Numbered from the stretch's first letter, positions 20,890-32,053 are shown. The stretch is DNA of 64,000 bases from Cordylochernes scorpioides (GCA_030710605.1 CP092870.1:95238941-95302940); one strand, 5' to 3'. The notes: generated from the letters alone by a model not told the origin. Translations and numbers: made by a program.

Positions 20890-21414
20890 TATATTTTTTT
20901 TAAATTTATTTTTAGTTGGCGATCTATGGATACGTTACAGGAACCTGGGTTACCTTTATGTTGCTATTATTTATTTTTTTCCCTTGTGATTTTTCATTTA
21001 TATATATAAAGTAAAGGTAGCTTTTCCCGTAAAAATTTTGACATTTATTTTTATAGATGAATATCCTCCCGGTAAAATTTCCATATACCGTCAAAATTTG
21101 ATAATTCGAAACCCAAGGGACAAAAAAAAAATTGAAATCACCAAAAATTCGAAATAAAAACGGAAATTCTATTTATTGGAAATTATAGAGACCAAGATAA
21201 ATTATTCTAATTAAAGACGTTAGAATTATCCATTATTAGTAGTGAACCCTCTGATGAGCCAGGCCCTCCCATTTAATTTTTTCATATTGCAGTAAGGACA
21301 GTAGAAATTGTATAATTTTTTAAAAAGAATCATTCGCATCTATAATAGTTTCGAATTTTCATAACAGATGGCGCTCTAAAGCATTATAATATGTAGATAA
21401 GTAGATATCTATAC
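20890..21414. other. Intron sequence with a MITE-E end
   Basis: AT-rich. 21040-21110 has a short family B-like run (ATCCTCCCGGTAAAATTTCC). 21275-21375 is one arm of MITE-E. Confidence 0.5.
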
Positions 21415-21802
21415 CTGGGACATAGCCGGTGTACTTCGGTAGACAGCCAGTATCCATGAAGGGCAGAACATGGTTGGGTAGGACAAGATGAGGTCGATCT
21501 GTCTGTTCTTTGGCGTCAGGCCGATGCCAATCGTGGACTACAGGTCTTGAGCCAGAGGCCCGTCTCTCGTCCAATGCCTGAGTGAAGCGACAGAGTCCGT
21601 GATTGGTCGCCAAGCCATATGTCACCCCTGTAGCAAACCGTAGACCAGGGACGTAGCCTGTATAGCCTGGCACGAAATACTTCCGTGGATCCCTGTTACT
21701 AATGTTATACGGAGACTCGGTATATGGACTGTAGTCTTGGGAGGCTGGCCATTCTGCTTCCAGAGCGATCCGTTTTAGAGGTCCACGGACTCTTGGCTTT
21801 GC
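21415..21802 (-). CDS. CIMIP2: CIMIP2/FAM166-family gene, exon 4
   Basis: 388 nt. The acceptor ATGTCTAG is followed by GCA AAG CCA in phase 0, and the donor GTATAG leaves one base G. It encodes residues 159-287. The family motif appears as FVPGYTGYVPGLRF...GVTYG, and the exon ends in LPKYTGYVP, the first half of the next motif copy. This exon is GC-rich (>50%) against an AT-rich intron background. Family members line the lumen of ciliary doublet microtubules; the repeated YTGYxP...GxTYG motif is the family signature. Confidence 0.9.
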
Positions 21803-21896
21803 CTAGACATACCGCAAGCTAAATGTTTCCTTTCTTTCTTGTTGTGTAGTTTATTTGATTTAAAAACTACAACTTTATTGTATTATTATTATTTAA

Positions 21897-22380
21897 TACA
21901 ACAACAACAACAACAAAAGCCTTTATTAAGGGCATTCCGCCCCATATAGGATTCGCCGTATTTACACGTCAACAAGAGGAGAGGGAAGAGGAAACATTTA
22001 CATCAAAATAAGGTTTGTCTCACATTCAGTTACCTATTTACAAATAGGTCATCCTCCAGTATCCTTTGCACTGCATTCTTTCTCATGCGCCCAGCTTCTG
22101 TGCAGAACTTAAAGTATCTAACAATCAGTAATTCATCATCCACAGCTGAAGAGAGAAGTTGACATATGCGATGGTATCTAAATTGACCAGAGTTAGGGCT
22201 TGGGAAAATTTCAGTACGTTTTTCTGTTAAGAGAGGGCATTGGAAGAAATAGTGAACCAAATTATCATCCATGAGATCCTTACAAATTAAACAGTTCCGG
22301 CCATTTTCTTTCCAGAAGTCTTTTCTTTCTTCCCTGGAGAATTGCCATAAAACTCTGTTGTGCAACTAGTCTTTTATTAT
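21897..22380 (-). mobile_element. LINE2 3'-end fragment
   Basis: 5'-truncated end of a LINE. The pol C-terminus (22365-22030) has CLICKDLMDDNLVHYFFQC, a CxxC...H...C finger, and ends VRYFKFCTEAGRMRKNAV. The 3' end reads GCCTTTATTAAGGGC-type hairpin and AATAAA followed by a (TTG)n tail (CAA on + at 21899). Inserted in intron 4. Confidence 0.8.
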
Positions 22381-22936
22381 TATTTAATATTATTATTATT
22401 ATTTTATTTAAAGACAATTTTTAGAAAAGATTAAAGAGATACGTTATCCCCCCAGAACTTTAAAACAAATACCAAGCCCTCCCAATATTTTTTTTTTCGT
22501 CGCAATAAGGACAGTAGAAATTTGATTTAGGTGTAAAAAGAAACTTTCGTGCTTAAATGTTTTATTATCTCATATATATATTTCTCATTATACATGGATT
22601 TGCGCCACGGATTCTGCAAATGAAAAGAGTAATTAATTAAAGCCTATTTACATTTAATGATATATAATGAAGCAGATTATACAAATATATATGAAAATTA
22701 AACTCCTACACAGATTTGTATGGTAAATATAAATAAAATATAAAAATAAAATAATATTTAAAGAATAAAAATACGGGTATTTACATATGATACATTTCGT
22801 CTTATGCAAGAATTCCTCAAATGAAGAAAAAACGTTAAAAATCCATTAATTTATATTAAGGAAAAAAGGCATCTAATTTATCTACATGATCCAAGTACAG
22901 TTTCACTTTTGTACTATTTTTCACATTAATTTATAT
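22381..22936. other. AT-rich stretch, nothing recognised
   Basis: Intron sequence, over 75% A+T by eye. Confidence 0.6.
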
Positions 22937-23403
22937 TAAGAAAAAGGGCATCTCCTTATCGTGCTACTGAAAGTTGCTGATGGCTTCCGCCATCTATCGG
23001 AATAAATATCAACTATTCTCGTTGATTTTTAATTATTCCAGAATTGGCCAAATACCCATTATTGATTAATCAAGAAAAGCTAACCACGGACGCGTTTCGG
23101 GCTGTTGGCCCTCATCAGCGTGGTGCAAGCTGTACCTCAACGACCAAAAAAATTGGTCATTAAGGCATCCTGAAAAATCATGAAACGGGTAGTTAAGGCC
23201 AGAATTGCGTGAGAACGCTACACAATGTGAAAAAATGGTACAAATGTAATATTGTACTGGGATAAGGTGCATACATTAAGAATGTATTGGCCAATTCTGG
23301 AATAATTAAAAATCAACGAGAATAGTTGATATTTATTCCGATAGATGGCGCAAGCCATCAGCAACTTTCAGTTGCACGATAAGGAGATGCCTTTTTCTTA
23401 ATT
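22937..23403. mobile_element. MITE-F, long palindrome with a ribozyme-bearing centre
   Basis: Arms of ~125 bp (GTTGCTGATGGC...CATCTATCGGAATAAATATC and its inverse at 23280-23403) flank a 220-bp non-palindromic core that holds the hammerhead at 23083-23124. Arms recur alone at 49385-49620, 55498-55640, 62685-62790 and 63075-63160. Confidence 0.8.
23083..23124 (-). ncRNA. Type I hammerhead ribozyme, intact core
   Basis: - strand parse from 23124: ACCACG (stem I), CTGATGA (core), GGGC / GCCC around CAACA (stem II, 4 pairs with G-C next to the core), GAA (core), ACGCGT (minimal, palindromic stem III with A-U first), C (cleavage base, giving GUC), CGTGGT (stem I). All invariant hammerhead positions are present and stem I pairs 6 of 6. 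Self-cleavage is predicted between 23089 and 23088. Known family: minimal hammerheads with palindromic helix III in Penelope-like retroelement terminal repeats, which act best as dimers. Activity is inferred. Confidence 0.82.
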
Positions 23404-24964
23404 TATGCACCTTATCCCAGTACAATATTACATTTGTACCATTTTTTCACATTAATTTATATATAATTAAAAATAATTTTGTGTGTTTGTTACTAATAAA
23501 ATTTCACACAATACTTGACGTTACCGGTTGAATTTTACCTTGATATAGTTAGGACAAGAATTCGCTGCCTTAGTTTCGATTCCTGAGTATGTAAATTAGC
23601 GCAATAATATGCGCAGGCAAAAATATATATATATATTTTTTCCGAATATATTTCTGAAAACTTGCTACTTAATAGATAATTATAACTCTAATTATATATA
23701 TATACTGGTATCACATCATGAAAGCAAAAATTTACCGGGTAATGAAATTCATAATCCAAAATTTATCATAAATTATTCAGTTATAGAATTATCTTTGTTA
23801 GAAGAACTTTTGCCTTATCATCATCGCTGACGTCACTACTGAATGTTTATGTTTTGATCGTCGTTTGATAACCTTTATATTTTTTGTTTACGTGTCAAAA
23901 ATAAAGTATGATAACACAATTTTGTTTTGTAAATTGTTTACTCTTAAATTCAAATCACTTAAAAGACAGAAGTGAGTACCAAAAACTAAATACTATTTAC
24001 AAATAGAAAGAACGTTAGTCTAACTAAACCTTTAAATGTTTATTATATTTTCTTTATTCTTATATTAAATAGTTTAAGTTACAACAGCCTAAAGAGTAAA
24101 ATATCCAGGAAAGCATATTGATTTCCAAAGCCGATATTTCAATAAGTAAGTGAATATCAAATTACATCAATTGATAGTCGCGAAGGCGTAAAATATGTCA
24201 AATGGTCCTTTCAACGATGGGTAGATAAACATGTTTTTATTAAAATTAAGTTTTAAAAAAATGCGCGACACACTTTTGATTAATTGTGCTATAAAACAAC
24301 GATATACTGTAAATTTTCTATAAAAATATATAATCTCGGCCATTTAAAATTGTATAAAACGTTTAAAGTTATCGGTATTATAAACAAACAAAATGGCGAA
24401 AACAATATTAATAACTGACGATTATAGAAATATTTTAAAAATATTTGCCCCGTACCTCTAAATATTTCCCGCCCCAAAAAAAAAAAAGTTCAGGATTGTG
24501 TCAAATATTTAAGGATGTTAATCTTTTGCAAGACAGAATAACAAACAAAAACTTTTTTTTCTCTTTAAAATCAATGTTCAAAAACAAACTTTTAATTTGT
24601 CCAGAGTATTATCTTGCAAAGTTAATGAGGAAGATATTGACTGGAGAATATTTAAAAATAAAACTTGCGTAAAAATAAGGAGAGATAGAGAAAGCCATTT
24701 TTAATTAATTTCCAAAAGAAATCTACAACTTTTCTTCAGTTTACTTGAACTTTTTTTGACAGATTATTATATATAAAAACATTGATTTTTGGGCTTAATA
24801 TACTAGTTTTGTATACAAATTATTTATAAATATATTTTATACAAGGGAATATTTTATTGAAATATATTTTACGTTATATTTTGTTAACGTTATATTATAC
24901 AAATATATATATACGGGAATATATATCATCGTTATATCTATTAGATATTTTACACAAATAAATT
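23404..24964. other. AT-rich intron stretch, nothing recognised
   Basis: 1.5 kb of AT-rich sequence with short simple repeats. No exon fits the phases of the CIMIP2-family gene here. Confidence 0.6.
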
Positions 24965-25335
24965 CACTGGCAATGCGTTTCTTTTAAATATAATCAAATA
25001 TTATCTCTACAGACCTTACTGCAATGATATGAGTTATTGAATGAGAGGGCTTGGCTCATCAGTAGTGACCTATAAGCTTATGTCCATAGTTCACTAAACA
25101 CCCCTAAGCTGCCTTCCATAGAAAATGCAGGGTATATAACAAAACCAGTCCAATACAATAGTAGAGCGGTCTAGAGATTAATTTGGCGAAACCGCTGAGA
25201 GGGTTCACTACTGATGAGCCAAGCCCTCTCATTCAATAACTCATATCATTGCAGTAAGGTCTGTAGAGATAATATTTGATTATATTTAAAAGAAACGCAT
25301 TGCCAGTGAATTTATTTGTGTAAAATATTAACGAT
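24965..25335. mobile_element. MITE-E, near complete palindrome
   Basis: Arms TTCACTGGCAATGCGTTTC... and inverse at 25300-25330; GAGAGGGCTTGGCTCATCAG mirrored by CTGATGAGCCAAGCCCTCTC. Confidence 0.85.
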
Positions 25336-25508
25336 AGATGGCAATAAAATTTAATATCTATTAGATATTTATTATAAATACTTTTTTTCACAGTGAGTAA
25401 AACATGCTTTTTAATAAACTAATTATAATATATTGGAAAACTTCTCATTATATATATTTAAAAATTTGCGAGATATTTTGCTGAAATTCTCAATAATAAA
25501 GTACACTC

Positions 25509-26889
25509 TATTAAAAAAAATCGACACACCAAGAAGGAGTTGTCCAATTTATATGTGAATACGTATACAAAGATGTTTCGATCAAATATGCAAATGACTG
25601 AAATTTGGTGGCTGATTTATGCAAAGCAAGAGCTCCAGCGTATCTGAACTGCGCATCCAGCTTGAGTATTCTAGACACAATATTCAAAATTTCCATTTAT
25701 TATTTTTTTTTTGCACTAAGCCTATATCTACTGTATCAATGCCTCGCCGAAAGAGTCGTGCTTATTACGAACATATGTCAGAGTTTGAAAGAAGTCGTGA
25801 CATTGAATTGGAAGAGGCTGGTTGGTCAAATGTACTAATCGCGCGGCATCTGTATCGAAGTGATGCGGCTATTAGACGAGTTGGCAAGAGTGAGTCAACA
25901 ACGGAAGAATGCAACGTCAAGATGGCAGCGGTCGACCAAGGGACACAACAGAATGGGAGATCAGAACGATTGTCATACGGCTGTCACAGCACTGGATTCG
26001 ACGTTATCGACCGGCACACAAGTGTCCAAAATGACCATCAACAGGCGACTGAGAGAGCAGAATCTTAAAGAGCTCGTCGACCGTAGCGATGCCTACCCCT
26101 CACACCCGTGCACCGACAAGTCCGACTACAGTGGTGTTGGGAGCGATCAACTTGGAACTGCCTTGACTGGGGACGTATAATCTTTAGTGACGAGTCCCGT
26201 TTCTTACTGTGTCCTGACGACCGTCGCAAACGTGTCTAGAGACGTCCTGGGCAGCGTGTGGATCCTGGCCTTGCTTTCGAGCACCACACAGGTCTACAAC
26301 AGGGTGTTATCGTCTGGGATTCCATTTCATTTGATAGCAGGACCCCATTGGTAGTCCATTCCTGGCACCCTGACAGCACAACGGTACGTAGATGACATTC
26401 TACGGCCTGTTTTGTTGCCGTTCCTCTCACATCACCCCGGGCTTACTTTTCAACAAGATAATGCCCAGCCACACACGGCACGTGTTACTCTGGATTGTCT
26501 TCAATCTTGCCGAACTCTTCCGTGGCCAGCAAGGTCGCCTGATCTCTCGCCCATAGAGCACATTTGGGACGTGATGGGAAGGCGATTGCAACCATCCCGG
26601 AATGTTGACTATTTAGCCCGACAGTTGGAGACAATTTGGCAAAATATCCCACAACACACCATCCGGAATCTTCACCAGTCAATGAAACACCAGGCGGCAG
26701 CCTGCATCCAGGCCAGTGGGGGTCCAACGACATATTGACTTTCTCAATTTGTGACGATCTCAAACTCTGAAATAAAACAATTAATTGTTCTTAATTTTTA
26801 ATCGTTTTCTCCCTATACACATTCTTTACATACAGCAATTTTTTGTCCCAATCTGACAATTCCTTGGTGTGTCGATTTTTTTTTTGTTA
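25509..26889 (+). mobile_element. Tc1-like transposon, inactive
   Basis: Short TIRs AAAATCGACACACCAAG at both ends, each next to an A/T run and TA. Length ~1.38 kb. It carries the decayed transposase at 25739-26738. It is inserted in intron 4 of the CIMIP2-family gene. Confidence 0.88.
25739..26738 (+). pseudogene. Tc1-like transposase, broken
   Basis: Starts MPRRKSRAYYEHMSEFER, followed by the helix-turn-helix GWSNVLIARHLYRSDAAIRR. Frameshifts near 25880 move the reading between frames, and an in-frame TAG follows the catalytic stretch IIFSDESRF near 26236. The C-terminal part is open (26412-26738): FQQDNAQPHTARV holds the second catalytic D, WPARSPDLSPIEHIWD the third acidic residue (E). 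It resembles the Tc1 group common in fish, nematodes and arthropods. Not functional. Confidence 0.88.
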
Positions 26890-27594
26890 TATATTGTAGA
26901 ATTTTAAACGTGAAAATAGAATTTCATAAAAATTAAATATAATTATTAACAATTAATTAATTAATTAAACCACATGGTGTTCTTAAATTATTAATCATTT
27001 GCCAGTTTTAAATCTCTCAATGGGTATTTAAAAAGACATTTTATTTGAAAGCACGGACGCACAAAATCGATTTATAATCTTCTTTAATTCAACACCCCTA
27101 GGGGGATCAGAGAGCTTTCGGTTGAATTAAAGTCGGTTAGATGATTAGCTCTTATCCTATAACTCATTAAAATAACATTTTTTAAATAAAAATATTTGTC
27201 TAATTTTAATTAATAATATATTAATTGATACCATTGGGAGACTTTTTAATTTATATAAAATATTTCATGCTTAACTTCTATATTGAGGAACAAAATTTCT
27301 TTTAATAGACATTTTTAAACAAGAAAAATGACGAATACTATATTTCTATAAGTGAATAAGTGCAGTTGGTAGAAATTAAATTTGGGAAATAAAGAAAAAA
27401 AAAGCGATCAAATTTTGTTTTAAAGTGTATGATCTTTTAAATATATCCTTTATGGTTGTTTGATTTTATGCTATAACTCTATTCAGTGTGCATTCTAGCT
27501 GATTAACATTAAAAAGACATGAATGTCTTTCTTTCCTCCTCTGTAGATTACTTCAAAAAGCGAAACGTTGCTTTCAAAGACGTCTAATTGTTTA
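26890..27594. other. AT-rich stretch, nothing recognised
   Basis: Intron sequence with no coding signal. Confidence 0.6.
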
Positions 27595-28545
27595 CAACAA
27601 CAACAACAACAACAACAAAAACCTTTATTAAGACACTATTGTCTTACAAGGGGATTCCCCTAAAAGGATATATATATGTACATGAGTGAGGAGGAAAAGC
27701 AATCTAGAGGGGAGGGGGAGCAATCAGCCGTTGTCTGTGGAGTTGAGCACCTCTTCTCTCATTTTATCAATCGCCTTGAAAAATTTAAAATATTTATAAA
27801 CAAATGTTTTATCCAGCAGGAGAGCAGTAAAGATTTTATATACATGTTGTTCATTGTAGTGAGCTAGCTCCGAAATTTCTCGAATTTCCAGTCTCTTTTC
27901 ATGTAGGAATGGGCAATGGAATAGATAGTGGACCAAATTGTCTTGAATGCCAACATTGCAGAAGTAGCAATTTAAAGGGTCGCTGTTCCAAAATCCCGTG
28001 ATATCCTCGCGGAAAAGTAGCCATAGAATCCTTTGACGGGCTATAAATCGTTTAATTTTCAAAGGAAGGTTTGATAGTAAGTAGTCCTCCGTCATAGAGG
28101 AGTTACTTAGAGATTGGTAGTGAATAAAATGAGTTGAGCCTTGTATCTTAGCTCGGTCAAATTGGAGTAGCTGGTCCACTGTGGTTTGAATAATTCTAGG
28201 CATTTCTCCTCGCACAACCATATAATCTTCACAGTTCTTAAGAAAAGAAAAACCCCTAGAGTCAATGATGCTATTCAAGTTGTGAATAAAGTTGTTTCCC
28301 GCTTTTCCCACAATTGAAACTTTCCAGAGCTGGGACAAGCAAACATAGGGTAATCTTGTCCTGTCCATTTTTAAAATCCGTATCCAGAACTTTAGAATCA
28401 ATTTCGTAATGTTTAATTCAAGGGACATCCTTCCGGTTTCTGTTCGTAAGATGTAGCCCGGAGTATATTTGGGTAGGTCAAGAAATCGCCTTAGGAAAAT
28501 ATCCTGGATCTGGTTTACAACTACTATCTGATTTACCTAATTGTT
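27595..28545 (-). mobile_element. LINE2, 5'-truncated copy
   Basis: The 3' end on the - strand: GTAAGACAATAGTGTCTTAA (hairpin), overlapping AATAAA, then TTTTTGTTGTTGTTG repeats. The coding part is described separately. A second, shorter copy is at 53660-54297. Confidence 0.85.
27724..28540 (-). pseudogene. LINE2 pol C-terminal region
   Basis: Open without an intact start from about 28540 (FLRRFLDLPKYTPGYIL, a motif just after the RT domain in CR1/L2/RTE-like LINEs) to the stop at 27724. 28428-27724 gives 234 residues. CYFCNVGIQDNLVHYLFHC is the CxxC...H...C finger found at the end of many non-LTR pols. The RT domain is absent through 5' truncation. Confidence 0.75.
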
Positions 28546-29353
28546 TACATCAGTGACTATATAGCGGCCTCTTAGATTAAGTTAATTGAGCCAATTAAAT
28601 CTTCCACGAGAAAACTAAAATTCCTACGCGACTTTCAGTGATGTCAGTGCAAGAATTTGCGCTACCTCATTGTAACACTTTTAAGCACGATGCGCATGCG
28701 CTAACTACAGCCGTAATGCCCCCGCGTGCCTAAGTATTGCATTTTTTTAGCAATAAAATTGTATTTAAACAAAAGTTATCTGATATTGGTGAAATTTAAT
28801 TCAGGAAATGGTCGAATTAACGTTGGTTATTTGATAGGCTGGAGATTGGTACATGAAAGACATGGTAGAATTATCGTTGATCGAATTAACGAGGTTATAC
28901 TGTGTGTTGTGTGTATATACTTATACTTATTATTATATAAAGGCACTTCTGGACGAAGTGCCTATTTTTCTAAGAACTATGAATGCCGGCCAGGTAACCT
29001 CTATTTTCAAGATAACCCTAACCCAATGTATACAGTTTGGATTTTTTTTGTTTTAATTTGCCAAAAAACTGGTATTGTATCTCATCACCAGCCTATTAAG
29101 TTTTTGTACTGGGGTGATAAACAAAATACATTCTTTTAATTCATAATTATGAAAATTCGAAACTATTATAGACGCGTATGATTCTTTTAAAAATAAAACA
29201 ATTTCTACTGCCCTTACTGCAATGGAAAAATTAATGGGAGGGCCTGGCTCATCAGTGGTGAACCCTCCATTTTTTTAATGGACGCCATCCTCCCGCAACT
29301 TTAGACTATATATGGACAGTGTGTGTTCGGAATGTGGTATAATTATATCATAC
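28546..29353. other. Intron sequence with a MITE-E arm
   Basis: 29143-29275 is a MITE-E half. 28546-29142 has nothing recognisable. Confidence 0.5.
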
Positions 29354-29544
29354 GTCGACATCCGGTTGCCAGCAATATTCCACCGCTGGGTTGACCTTCC
29401 CTCCACCTTGGTCCACCTTCTGTGGCAGGTCTCCCTCGTCCACCTCACGAGCCGTTCGTTGCTCTTTCTCGAAGGTGGCGATAGCTTCGCGGCAGGCTCG
29501 TCCGTACGTCTTGCCCAGGACACGGGTGGAGGTCGGGATATACC
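29354..29544 (-). CDS. CIMIP2: CIMIP2/FAM166-family gene, exon 3
   Basis: 191 nt. The acceptor is TATGTTCAG and the donor GTATGA. Two bases complete the glycine split with exon 2, so the join reads WPGYTG then YIPTSTRVLGKTYG, rebuilding a full family motif across the junction. It encodes residues 96-158, with a charged stretch (EKEQRTAREVDEGD) after the motif. Phase 0 at the end fits exon 4 directly. A tetranucleotide array of about 330 bp begins directly upstream of the acceptor. Confidence 0.9.
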
Positions 29545-29875
29545 CTGAACATACATACTTGCATACATACTTACATATTTACATACTTACTTACTTACAT
29601 ATCTGCATACTTACTTACTTACATATCTGCATACTTACTTACTTACATATCTGCATACTTACTTACATATCTACATACATACTTACATATCTACATACAC
29701 ACTTACATATTTACATACATACTCACATATCTACATACATACTTACATACCCCTCCACTACTAACCAACTAAGTGCATTTTTTAAATGAGAAAATGAAGT
29801 TTCGTAGTTGTTACATACATACATCCATGCATTCTTACATTCATATATACATACTTACATACCTACATACATACT
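29545..29875. repeat. Tetranucleotide array (CATA/CTTA type)
   Basis: Imperfect ACATACTTACTTACTTACAT units in a ~36-bp higher-order pattern containing ATATCTGCATAC. On the gene's strand the array is GTAT/TAAG-rich and runs up to the exon 3 acceptor. Confidence 0.9.
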
Positions 29876-29878
29876 TAT

Positions 29879-30269
29879 TCTATATACAGTTACGAGCGTC
29901 ATTCTTCGTCGCCTCTGTCACGGTTTGCTTTTTTTTTGGAATGGCGCCCTCCTATTGGTCGGCTACGATCACGCCACCTTTGCCCCCCCCCCCCCCACTC
30001 GCATTTTCGTTTTTGTAACTATTGTGTTGGAGCGGGTCGCTCCTTAATTAAATGCATATTTTAGTTAATAACCAAATGGAATCCTCTCTTTCCCAGTAAG
30101 AGACGCCTACGGAAGCCAACAGTACATAGACAGATAAAGCACATAGGCTATAGTTATTAACTAACATATGCATTTATTTAAGGCGCCAAATTATAATTGT
30201 AACAAATAGTATTTGAATCAAAACATTCAATCGGGTAAAACACGGGCGTTGCCCGGGTCATTCGGCTAG
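29879..30269 (+). mobile_element. Non-autonomous Helitron with nested TTAA-flanked repeat
   Basis: 5' TCTATATACAGTTACGAGCG, 3' CACGGGCGTTGCCCGGGTC hairpin and CTAG at 30266-30269. 30044-30180 is an inverted-repeat insert (AAATGCATATTTTAGTTAAT ... inverse) with TTAA at both edges. Sister copies: 35906-36369 (-), and the 5' part only at 53729-53909. Confidence 0.82.
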
Positions 30270-30736
30270 TAGATATATATATTCATAACTACTCTTACAT
30301 ACATGTCCCAACTTTACATGCCCCATTGATCTACTATTCTATTATCTCCTAAAGTTGACGATCCATTTCATATGAGAAGAGTAAAAGAAACCCTACCTGA
30401 ATCTATATGAAAAAAAGGACAAAAAAAAAAATTAAAATATGTCGAGGGATTGCTCCTTCTTTCTCATTTTAGTGATTACTGTAAATGTTTGCAAACGACA
30501 CGCCTCGTGGGAGCAGTTCTACAACTGTTAAATATGCAAATATGTAATTCCCCGTTCGATATCAAAAAGATAGAACCGTGTACCCGGGTCACATGTATTC
30601 CCACCACATCCAACAAGAGGAAGCAAAGAACGAGAGAGAGCAATGAGAAAAGAAGGCCGCCCGTATATCAGGGCTACATGTATTTCTACCACATCCAACA
30701 AAAAGAAGAGAAGAACAAGAGAGATTGATTGAAAAA
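30270..30736. repeat. Intron sequence with two similar ~60-bp blocks
   Basis: Blocks near 30565-30625 and 30655-30720 share ACATGTATTYCYACCACATC and CAACAARARGAAG; a third relative is at 31030-31090. Origin unknown. Confidence 0.4.
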
Positions 30737-30920
30737 TTAAATACTATTTTCATCAGAGGAATCCCACTGAGGGTCGTCTGGTTTGATGTCACATTCCGCC
30801 CTGAAGACAGACATCTCCCAGACATGTGCTATTGCCATGTCGAGGAATTCCTTCAGAACAGACCTCTGCTCAGGAGACAGGTACTCGAAGATGTCCTCCC
30901 TCTTAGAACGGAGACAACAG
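30737..30920 (-). CDS. Candidate terminal exon, product unknown
   Basis: On the - strand the frame is open from about 30960 to TAA at 30739-30737. From a possible acceptor (GGAGATAG at 30921) it encodes CCLRSKREDIFEYLSPEQ, LKEFLDMAIAHVWEMS and an acidic tail PDDPQWDSSDENSI. Composition, helix-like periodicity and the acidic end look like real protein. It lies in intron 2 of the CIMIP2-family gene on the same strand, so it could be an alternative 3' end of that gene, a nested gene or a TE remnant. Not identified. Confidence 0.42.
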
Positions 30921-30936
30921 CTATCTCCTCCCTATA

Positions 30937-30999
30937 CTAGTCTCTATACAGTGGTTCTAGGATGGTGTTGGCATTCAAGCTCTCGAGAAACTCCTCTAC
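30937..30999 (-). CDS. Candidate short exon, product unknown
   Basis: It follows a strong acceptor (CTCTCTCTCTTTACAACAG) and encodes VEEFLESLNANTILEPLYRD before TAG. It lies just upstream of 30920-30737 on the - strand in a different frame. The gap between them is too short for a normal intron, so an indel, or two alternative ends, is more likely. Confidence 0.38.
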   Translation of the reverse strand, partial: VEEFLESLNANTILEPLYRD

Positions 31000-31099
31000 C
31001 TGTTGTAAAGAGAGAGAGTAAAGGGGTAAAAGGTCACCCGGGCCACACGTATAACCGATTCTCCTGTATTCCAACAAGAGGCAGTATAGAAAGAGTAAA

Positions 31100-31500
31100 G
31101 GCGGCCACCTGTCTAATCTCTCTAGGGATATTTGATTTCACCAGTTTTCTCTCTCATCCAAGAGACGTACTCCATCATCGAGCGGCCGCCGGACCTGAAG
31201 TCCTGGATCTTCGCAATGGACTTCGAAGACCACGCCATTACCATCTTCTCAGCGACAAAGCATGAGATCAACCTTTTCATTTTAGATCGCAAAATGCATG
31301 GTGACGCTGGAGAACCGCTGGCGATCTTACATCAAACTCTTCAGTGGTTGCAGAGGCGCCATGTATATATTGACTGTACATAGCATATATCTAATTATTT
31401 GAATATCATCACTATGTAGTAAATTACTTGTTATCATTTATTGATTAGTGCGGATTATTTACTTTAACAAAGTATTGACAAGGTGTCAATAAATCATTTT
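31100..31500 (+). mobile_element. LINE3 3'-end fragment
   Basis: Coding end (31132-31383): TYSIIERPPDLKSWIFAMDF and ALILHQTL-like tail. The 3' UTR finishes with hairpin TTGACAAGGTGTCAA running into AATAAA, then TTTTAATTG. Homologous ends at 32815-33345 (-) and 62789-63081 (-). Confidence 0.65.
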
Positions 31501-31553
31501 AATTGTAACCTATATAACCGTATTTTCCAGCTAGATAGAGTGAAATAGGCCAC

Positions 31554-31771
31554 CTGTATACCCCGGCCACATATCCTCCCTCAGTTTGACGTCGCCCTGG
31601 GACGCCAGCCTGTTCTGCACCAAGTAGGTGGGGTCCAGCTCCACCTCGCCGCTCGGATCCATCCGGGGCACTGTAGTAGGGACTTGGCGACTGGTGGATA
31701 GCGCTTCGTGGGTCTCATGGCCGTAGGTCTTTCCCAGCTGGAACTTCCGTCTGGGGCAGTATCCCGTGTAC
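31554..31771 (-). CDS. CIMIP2: CIMIP2/FAM166-family gene, exon 2
   Basis: 218 nt, acceptor TGTGCTCCAG. One base completes glycine 22, then YTGYCPRRKFQLGKTYGHET, the first full family motif. The rest is polar and ends DMWPGYT plus one base. The donor reads ACAG then GTGGCC; it is weak, but it is the only site giving the correct phase and motif with exon 3. Residues 23-94. The exon is GC-rich. Confidence 0.9.
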
Positions 31772-32053
31772 CTGGAGCACACAGTTTGGTGGCGGTTGGA
31801 ATATGGATTGAACCCGTGGAGTGTCGTCTGAGTGGTTATATTGGGAAGAGAAACTTGCGGCGAAATCTGATAATCGCCAACTTCTTTACGAACGGATATT
31901 ATGGATAAGAAAAATCTCCAGAATAGTTGGATATTTTCTGTAATCTTCACGAATGCCGTTAGGTAAATATATATAAGGAAAATGAATGTATATACTTCCA
32001 GATTTTGATTCCAGATTCGGGTATCTATTCACCGAGCGAATGTTTCCACTCAC
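31772..32053 (-). other. CIMIP2-family gene, intron 1
   Basis: A 282-bp intron with GTGAGT donor at 32053 and CAG acceptor. The shortest intron of the gene; no repeats recognised in it. Confidence 0.8.

Noticed and set aside
29391-29789. 132-codon + frame over exon 3 and the tetranucleotide array
   Set aside because: The translation is a Tyr/Leu/His repeat from the microsatellite, and exon 3 is coded on the other strand.
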